From Bacillota bacterium (GTDB lineage: Bacteria; Bacillota; Clostridia; Tissierellales; Sedimentibacteraceae): 11,002 nucleotides of DNA. The stretch lies in NCBI GenBank assembly GCA_023425285.1, contig JAFACY010000151.1, forward strand, positions 1 through 11,002, given 5' to 3'. Positions 6,009-11,002 of the stretch are shown piece by piece. The first letter of the stretch is position 1. Every line of letters starts with the position of its first letter. The position numbers were made by a program, and so were the translations under genes. The notes below the pieces were generated by a model. It was not told where the DNA came from. It saw only the letters and a list, made by a program, of their open reading frames with translations, and searched no databases.

Positions 6009-9000
6009 TTATCTGTTTCCTTCTATAAATCTCTGCAGTATTACGGCTGTTTCAGCTCTGGTCGAATTGCCCTTCGGTGCAAGGATGTGCTCTGCCCTCC
6101 CTTTGATAAGTCCTTCTCCCACCGCCCACTGCAATGCGGGGAGTGCATATGATGATATCAGATCATCATCCTCAAACTCAGACAAATCTGTTTGTATACC
6201 TGCCACATCATTATTTTTATACAGATAGTATCTGTAAAGAATTGCTGCAAACTGCTCCCTTGTTATGCCTTCATCAGGACCGAATTTTGTTTCATCCATA
6301 CCCAATACTATGCCGTTTTGCCGAGCCCAGTTCACCGCATCATAGTAATAGTCCTCCGGTCTGACATCTGTGAAATTTCCGTTTACCGCTGCCGGATTAT
6401 TTTCCAGTCTGTGAAGTATCGTAACAAGCATACCTCGCGTGACAAGCAATTCGGGTCCGAACGTATCCGCGCCTGTTCCAATCATAAGTCCGTTTTCAAG
6501 CACAAATTTAACAGCATCATAGAACCAGTCAGATTCAATTACGTCCCTGAACGGATTGATATAATCCTTCTTTGTACTGTCACGTCCTGATTTGTCCTTG
6601 CCGTTATCAGGATTTTCAGCTATATACACTGCATCAAATGAAGAACCCTCACTGTTAAAGTCAAATGTCGTACTGAAAGTTTCTTCGCCTCCTACAACCA
6701 ATGAAGTTTTATCACCAAGACGTTTCGTTTCAATTATCTTCTCGTCTTCATTCTTCAAGCTTACTACAATAGTTCCGCCGGATATTTCATTCATGGAATT
6801 ATTCGTAAGCTCAACCTGCACCGATGCCTTTCCTGATTGAGATTTCATCCTGCTTGCAAGCGAAACCCTTTCCATGTTCTTGCCGATAAGCCCTCTTATT
6901 TTAACATAGTCCCAGTTATTTGACATATCAGCATCTTCAATTTCTTCACCGTCTTCTTCTATAGCTGCCTTGAAAAATATCCACTCTCCGTCGTCAGGTA
7001 TCTCTCCTTCTTCATTAAGTATACCTTGCAATGCCTCTTCGTCTAACAATACATTCTTGATGAACATACCGTTATTAATCATATTCAGCGAAGCTGCATC
7101 ACTTATTGTTTCTGTTGCAATGGGCTCTGCTTCAGTGTCAGGGCTATCATATGCATAAAGCTTTACTGTATACTTTCCTTCTGTCAGCTTTGAAAAAGTA
7201 TTATTGTGAAGCATTACACTGAACATTCTCTCTCTTTGAGCTTCCTTGACAACATTAATACCGTATATGCCTATATCAGGAACATTTAATTTAATGTTCC
7301 CTGAGGCAATATCCAAAGATGAAGGATATTGCCCTGTAACTGAATATGCAGCATCCGTAATTGTTTCAGGAACCAAGTAAAATATATTGATATCCTTGTA
7401 CTGTCCCGGCATGATGTAATCTCCGGCTCCAAATTCATGAACTATTCCTCCGAAATTAATATTTAAACTATTAATTGGCTCTATTCCGCTATTGTAAATT
7501 CGGAACATAAGAGGCATTTCATTTCCGGGAATAATTTCATTACGATTATAATAAATTTCTTCAATTGATATATTATTTTTGTATTCGGTCTGTCCATAAA
7601 TTATATTGCTATACTTATCTGCCGTATTATAATCTGTTGTCTGAAGCATGAAGCCAATTTTTCCGGCATTATTAACATATGCATCATAATGATCTATCAA
7701 ATTATTATCGTCAAGTTTTAACAACTTGATTTCAGGAGAAATCATATAGCTTTCACCATTTAAGAAAAATTTTCTTCCCCATAATAAATGGCTGTAATTA
7801 TCCTCTGAGTCAAATTCCGGTTGAACCCATACTATAGACAAATTCTCTATTTTCTCTGAACCCTTTGTAAACTTGAAGTTACTGTAGAGCGTATCAATTT
7901 CAGTTTCGAAATCATTATAAATATTTCCCTTTCCATCAACTGCTGTAACTCTTATTGCGCTGTTCCCTGCAGTTTCTTCTCCGGTTCCTTCTCCCCTGAC
8001 TGAATAACCTATAACAAAGCGTTCCTTATCAGGGAATACTACAGATGTTATTTGCGGATTTTCATCTCTGTCCTCATTGTTACTTAATCTTATATTTTTT
8101 AATATATTACCCTCATCATCAATTATCGCGCAGTATATTTCAGCATTATCTGTGTCACCCATTGTCACTTCATAAGTTATGGCAGAAGTACCATCAGAAA
8201 GCATTTTTGCATTAAAAGTGTTTATACTATCTATACTTCCGTCATACAGACATTTTTCCTCACTCCATGCACTGCCATCGTATATCCGGTACATTATATT
8301 GTCTCTGCCGTCAAAGCTCAAAGGTCTGTCAATATCCCCGGCATAGAAGCTTCTCCATGCAACTATTGTTTTTTCTCCGTTTGTTGCAACTACAGGAGAC
8401 ATATCCGCCATGGAATTGTAAGTGAGGCGTGTTGTAACAAATTCAGAGCCTTTATAAATACCGGCCATAATTTCAGTGCCTGAAAGCATGTTTTGAATGT
8501 CTTCTGCTGTTGCTTCACTTCCTTCTATAAGCTCCATATCCGTTATAACCCTTGTCCATGCAACTGCAGCATCAGATGATGTGCCGTCAACAACCACATC
8601 TGTGTCAGCATAGTCAGAAGCATCTATTTCGGCACCCTCTAAAAATGCACCACCTGATTTCAGAGAAAAACAAACTGAGGTATCCTTTATGTCATAGCTG
8701 TTCATATCCGATACATATACCATCATTTCTCCATCAGTACTTAATATAGGATTGGAATAAGGATATGCATTGGACTGAATAATGCTTATACCTCCTGACG
8801 ACAATCTCCTTGGCATACTAAAATTCCAATATCTTTCATCAGCTAAATATGATCTGTCTTCAAAAGTGGCATGTTTATTAAAACCTTCGCTGTCTGTCAT
8901 ATGTTTGTCTAATACTAAATTATATTGTATAGAATCATATTGTTTTTTTATGTTATTGTAGTCATTGAATGTCCACGTCTTACTTCCTGATCCTATTTTA

Positions 9001-11002
9001 TATGTGCCACCAACATTTATTATTACAAGTTTTATCTTGTATTCAATTCCTGTTTCCCCCGCTAACTTTATTCTTTGACCGTTACTGTTTTTCTTTGGAC
9101 TTTTAAGCCACAAATATTGTTGGTCAATTGATGCTTTTCCGTAAACCCCTGCCTTAAAGCTCACAACCTTATAATCACGTCCAACACCACCGAATCCCCG
9201 TAAATAAACGTATGGCGAGAATTCTGTTATAGAGATACTATCCTTATCCTTTCCTTCTGTTACTGTCTTTAAATTCAGCTGTCCTGTTCCTCCTGCTAAA
9301 AATTCCGCAGTCACCGGAACAGGTCCTATCCACGTATTATATATTTTTTGGTAATGGTAGCCCCCTCCCACATGTATAAATGACTTCAATACAACAATTT
9401 TCCACTCTTCTGAATCAATATCATATAATATTTCACAATCAAAATATGCTCCGCCACCGTATAATTTTTTATTAGATCCATATCCACCCATGTAAGAATT
9501 CATATACATGCTGCTAATATGTATGAAATCACCTTGATATATTCCATAATCGGGTATGTAGTCATATGTGTATGATGCATTTTTATCCCTGCTATATACA
9601 CCGGAATTCATAAATTTAGCCATCTCACCTACTCCCATCATTATAACTCCTTTAAATACAAGAGGGTTATCAGTAGGAGTAATTTCCAGGCGGAGCTTTT
9701 GAGAATCCACTTTAAATCCGCTTAAATAGCTAAGAGCTGTTTGTATATAATCATCATAGCTGCCGGAGTTTATCATAGACGGTCCATTAATAGAGCTTTT
9801 AAAGTCCTGTCCGATTTTATTAAGTGAGCCCGTTTCCAAAGAGCTTAAATTTCTGACACCATTTATCCGGCTTACATTGTAATTAGACGGAAGATTTATA
9901 ATCTCAAGACCATCTTTACTTTCAACAACAATTTGCAAATTTAAGCTTCTTACTTCACCAAACTCCAGATCAGAAACATACTGCCTCACATCAAAAAAAT
10001 TGTTAATAAATACGCTGTCAGAAAATTCATATTTCTCTACTTCTGTACTAAATGAATCAATACGTACATTGGTCTTTTTATCCAAAAATTTAACAGTATA
10101 TTTACTTTGAATATCGCCCTTAAATGTCAGGTATGTATTTACATATGCTGATTTTGAAATATCCTCAATAATTATATTGTCAGGTAGCTTTGCTTCATTT
10201 TCAGCTATTATAAGCTTTTGGGAAGCTATGCTGATGTTATTTTCTATTTTCGAATTACTCTTGCTTTCTAAAAATACTCCTCCGGCAGGAACACCATTGA
10301 TTTGAGGGTGAGGGTCTTTTCTAAATAATTGAATGGTTGCATTATCCACCTTTACAAATTTAGAATAGTAGGTGTTGTCCGGTATACTTACCTCAAAAAC
10401 ATATTCTATTTTATCATCAGGGGTAATTGGCTCTTTATATTCTTCATTAACAAATTCATTATGATCAAACTTCAATACATATTCATAACCGGAAAGTTCT
10501 ACTGTTTGTTCTTCTTGGCCGCTTTTTCCGTTAATAGTTGCCCCCGGACAATATACTCCATTTCTGTACACTCCTCCCTTAACTATTACTGTATCTTCAT
10601 AAATAAGCAATCTGCCTTTAGCATCAATAAGTCGTACATGGAATGATGTTTCATAATCAGATTTTTTGAAATGAATGTTGTTTTGAGGGTACAGATTATT
10701 ACTTGAAACTTCTTGCATTGATTTAAGCTTATTATTAGCAAGCAGAAAAGTGTCATATATTGCACTATTCTCAGGTATAAAGCTAATATCACCTTTTATA
10801 CCGGTTCTTTCAAATATAGCAATTTTTCCTTTTTCATCAGTTTCAACAAATTTATATTTATTTTCACCACTTATGTAGCTAATCTTACTTTTTTGAGCAG
10901 GAAATACCTGAAATATAAACAGCTTATCTCTTAAATTTTCCACAGTTACTTCTGTTTTTTCTTCCATACCGGTTAAATTATGTGTCATTGTTAAATATGA
11001 CT
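6009..11002 (-). CDS. Giant SLH-anchored surface protein with propeller and CARDB-like domains (5' truncated)
   Basis: At least 1,659 codons are present. Numbering here starts from the in-frame ATG at 10988, but the frame is open to the window edge, there is no ribosome binding site at that ATG and no signal peptide is visible, so the true start lies outside. Residues 1-740 are a beta-rich region I do not recognise, with a Gly/Tyr-rich stretch at about 464-566. Residues about 746-1120 contain seven blade-like motifs (such as ILSTDGEMMVYVSD and VVATNGEKTIVAW), suggesting a seven-bladed beta-propeller. Residues about 1137-1465 look like three CARDB/Ig-like sandwiches. Three SLH domains follow, starting near 1480 (FRDV), 1539 (FTDV) and 1602, with TRGM, TREQ and canonical TRAE motifs. 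SLH triplets bind pyruvylated secondary wall polymer, so the protein is displayed on the cell surface. The role could be adhesion, polymer binding or an S-layer-associated function; no catalytic motif was recognised. The SLH call is firm and the rest is inference from patterns. Confidence 0.88.
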   Translation of the reverse strand, partial: SYLTMTHNLTGMEEKTEVTVENLRDKLFIFQVFPAQKSKISYISGENKYKFVETDEKGKIAIFERTGIKGDISFIPENSAIYDTFLLANNKLKSMQEVSSNNLYPQNNIHFKKSDYETSFHVRLIDAKGRLLIYEDTVIVKGGVYRNGVYCPGATINGKSGQEEQTVELSGYEYVLKFDHNEFVNEEYKEPITPDDKIEYVFEVSIPDNTYYSKFVKVDNATIQLFRKDPHPQINGVPAGGVFLESKSNSKIENNISIASQKLIIAENEAKLPDNIIIEDISKSAYVNTYLTFKGDIQSKYTVKFLDKKTNVRIDSFSTEVEKYEFSDSVFINNFFDVRQYVSDLEFGEVRSLNLQIVVESKDGLEIINLPSNYNVSRINGVRNLSSLETGSLNKIGQDFKSSINGPSMINSGSYDDYIQTALSYLSGFKVDSQKLRLEITPTDNPLVFKGVIMMGVGEMAKFMNSGVYSRDKNASYTYDYIPDYGIYQGDFIHISSMYMNSYMGGYGSNKKLYGGGAYFDCEILYDIDSEEWKIVVLKSFIHVGGGYHYQKIYNTWIGPVPVTAEFLAGGTGQLNLKTVTEGKDKDSISITEFSPYVYLRGFGGVGRDYKVVSFKAGVYGKASIDQQYLWLKSPKKNSNGQRIKLAGETGIEYKIKLVIINVGGTYKIGSGSKTWTFNDYNNIKKQYDSIQYNLVLDKHMTDSEGFNKHATFEDRSYLADERYWNFSMPRRLSSGGISIIQSNAYPYSNPILSTDGEMMVYVSDMNSYDIKDTSVCFSLKSGGAFLEGAEIDASDYADTDVVVDGTSSDAAVAWTRVITDMELIEGSEATAEDIQNMLSGTEIMAGIYKGSEFVTTRLTYNSMADMSPVVATNGEKTIVAWRSFYAGDIDRPLSFDGRDNIMYRIYDGSAWSEEKCLYDGSIDSINTFNAKMLSDGTSAITYEVTMGDTDNAEIYCAIIDDEGNILKNIRLSNNEDRDENPQITSVVFPDKERFVIGYSVRGEGTGEETAGNSAIRVTAVDGKGNIYNDFETEIDTLYSNFKFTKGSEKIENLSIVWVQPEFDSEDNYSHLLWGRKFFLNGESYMISPEIKLLKLDDNNLIDHYDAYVNNAGKIGFMLQTTDYNTADKYSNIIYGQTEYKNNISIEEIYYNRNEIIPGNEMPLMFRIYNSGIEPINSLNINFGGIVHEFGAGDYIMPGQYKDINIFYLVPETITDAAYSVTGQYPSSLDIASGNIKLNVPDIGIYGINVVKEAQRERMFSVMLHNNTFSKLTEGKYTVKLYAYDSPDTEAEPIATETISDAASLNMINNGMFIKNVLLDEEALQGILNEEGEIPDDGEWIFFKAAIEEDGEEIEDADMSNNWDYVKIRGLIGKNMERVSLASRMKSQSGKASVQVELTNNSMNEISGGTIVVSLKNEDEKIIETKRLGDKTSLVVGGEETFSTTFDFNSEGSSFDAVYIAENPDNGKDKSGRDSTKKDYINPFRDVIESDWFYDAVKFVLENGLMIGTGADTFGPELLVTRGMLVTILHRLENNPAAVNGNFTDVRPEDYYYDAVNWARQNGIVLGMDETKFGPDEGITREQFAAILYRYYLYKNNDVAGIQTDLSEFEDDDLISSYALPALQWAVGEGLIKGRAEHILAPKGNSTRAETAVILQRFIEGNR

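Noticed and set aside
10586..10792. 68-codon - strand frame inside the SLH gene
   Set aside because: It is a different frame on the same strand within a long continuous reading frame, with no ribosome binding site.

Overview
The window looks like chromosomal DNA from a low-GC, monoderm, clostridia-like Firmicute. The evidence is AT-rich sequence, strong AAGGAGG or GGGAGG ribosome binding sites, TATAAT-type promoters, a lipoprotein-type transport adaptor with no outer-membrane partner, and a giant surface protein anchored by three SLH domains. I see no tRNA, rRNA, insertion sequence, integrase or CRISPR array. The genus cannot be fixed from this sequence.

Layout. At the left edge is a 55-codon hypothetical ORF on the + strand (20-187), followed by a near-perfect hairpin (202-234). 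A three-gene operon then reads leftward, from 4490 down to 254. Its order is a double-length FtsX/MacB-type permease (840 aa), a LolD/MacB-type ATPase (224 aa after correcting the start) and a lipoprotein HlyD-like adaptor (342 aa). A 186-bp divergent region (4491-4676) holds a good promoter for each direction. To its right on the + strand are an LdcA-type LD-carboxypeptidase (peptidase family S66, 4677-5600) and, after its own promoter, a small ArsR-type winged-helix regulator (5673-5984). A hairpin that folds over the arsR stop codon (5965-5998) separates these genes from the convergent giant SLH protein (6009 to the right edge), whose 5' end lies outside the window.

How the genes may work together. 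Most of the window concerns the cell envelope. The ABC system resembles the MacAB and YknXYZ class, which moves or expels peptides, toxins or envelope components by mechanotransmission. The carboxypeptidase trims murein tetrapeptides. The SLH protein displays a beta-propeller and Ig-like modules on the wall. The ArsR-type protein is the only regulator seen. An imperfect palindrome and a 9-base word shared between the operon promoter and the arsR promoter make a weak case that it acts on both.

Nothing here is clearly a new system. The best leads are the pairing of a duplicated permease with a lipoprotein adaptor, and the uncharacterised N-terminal two-fifths of the SLH protein.
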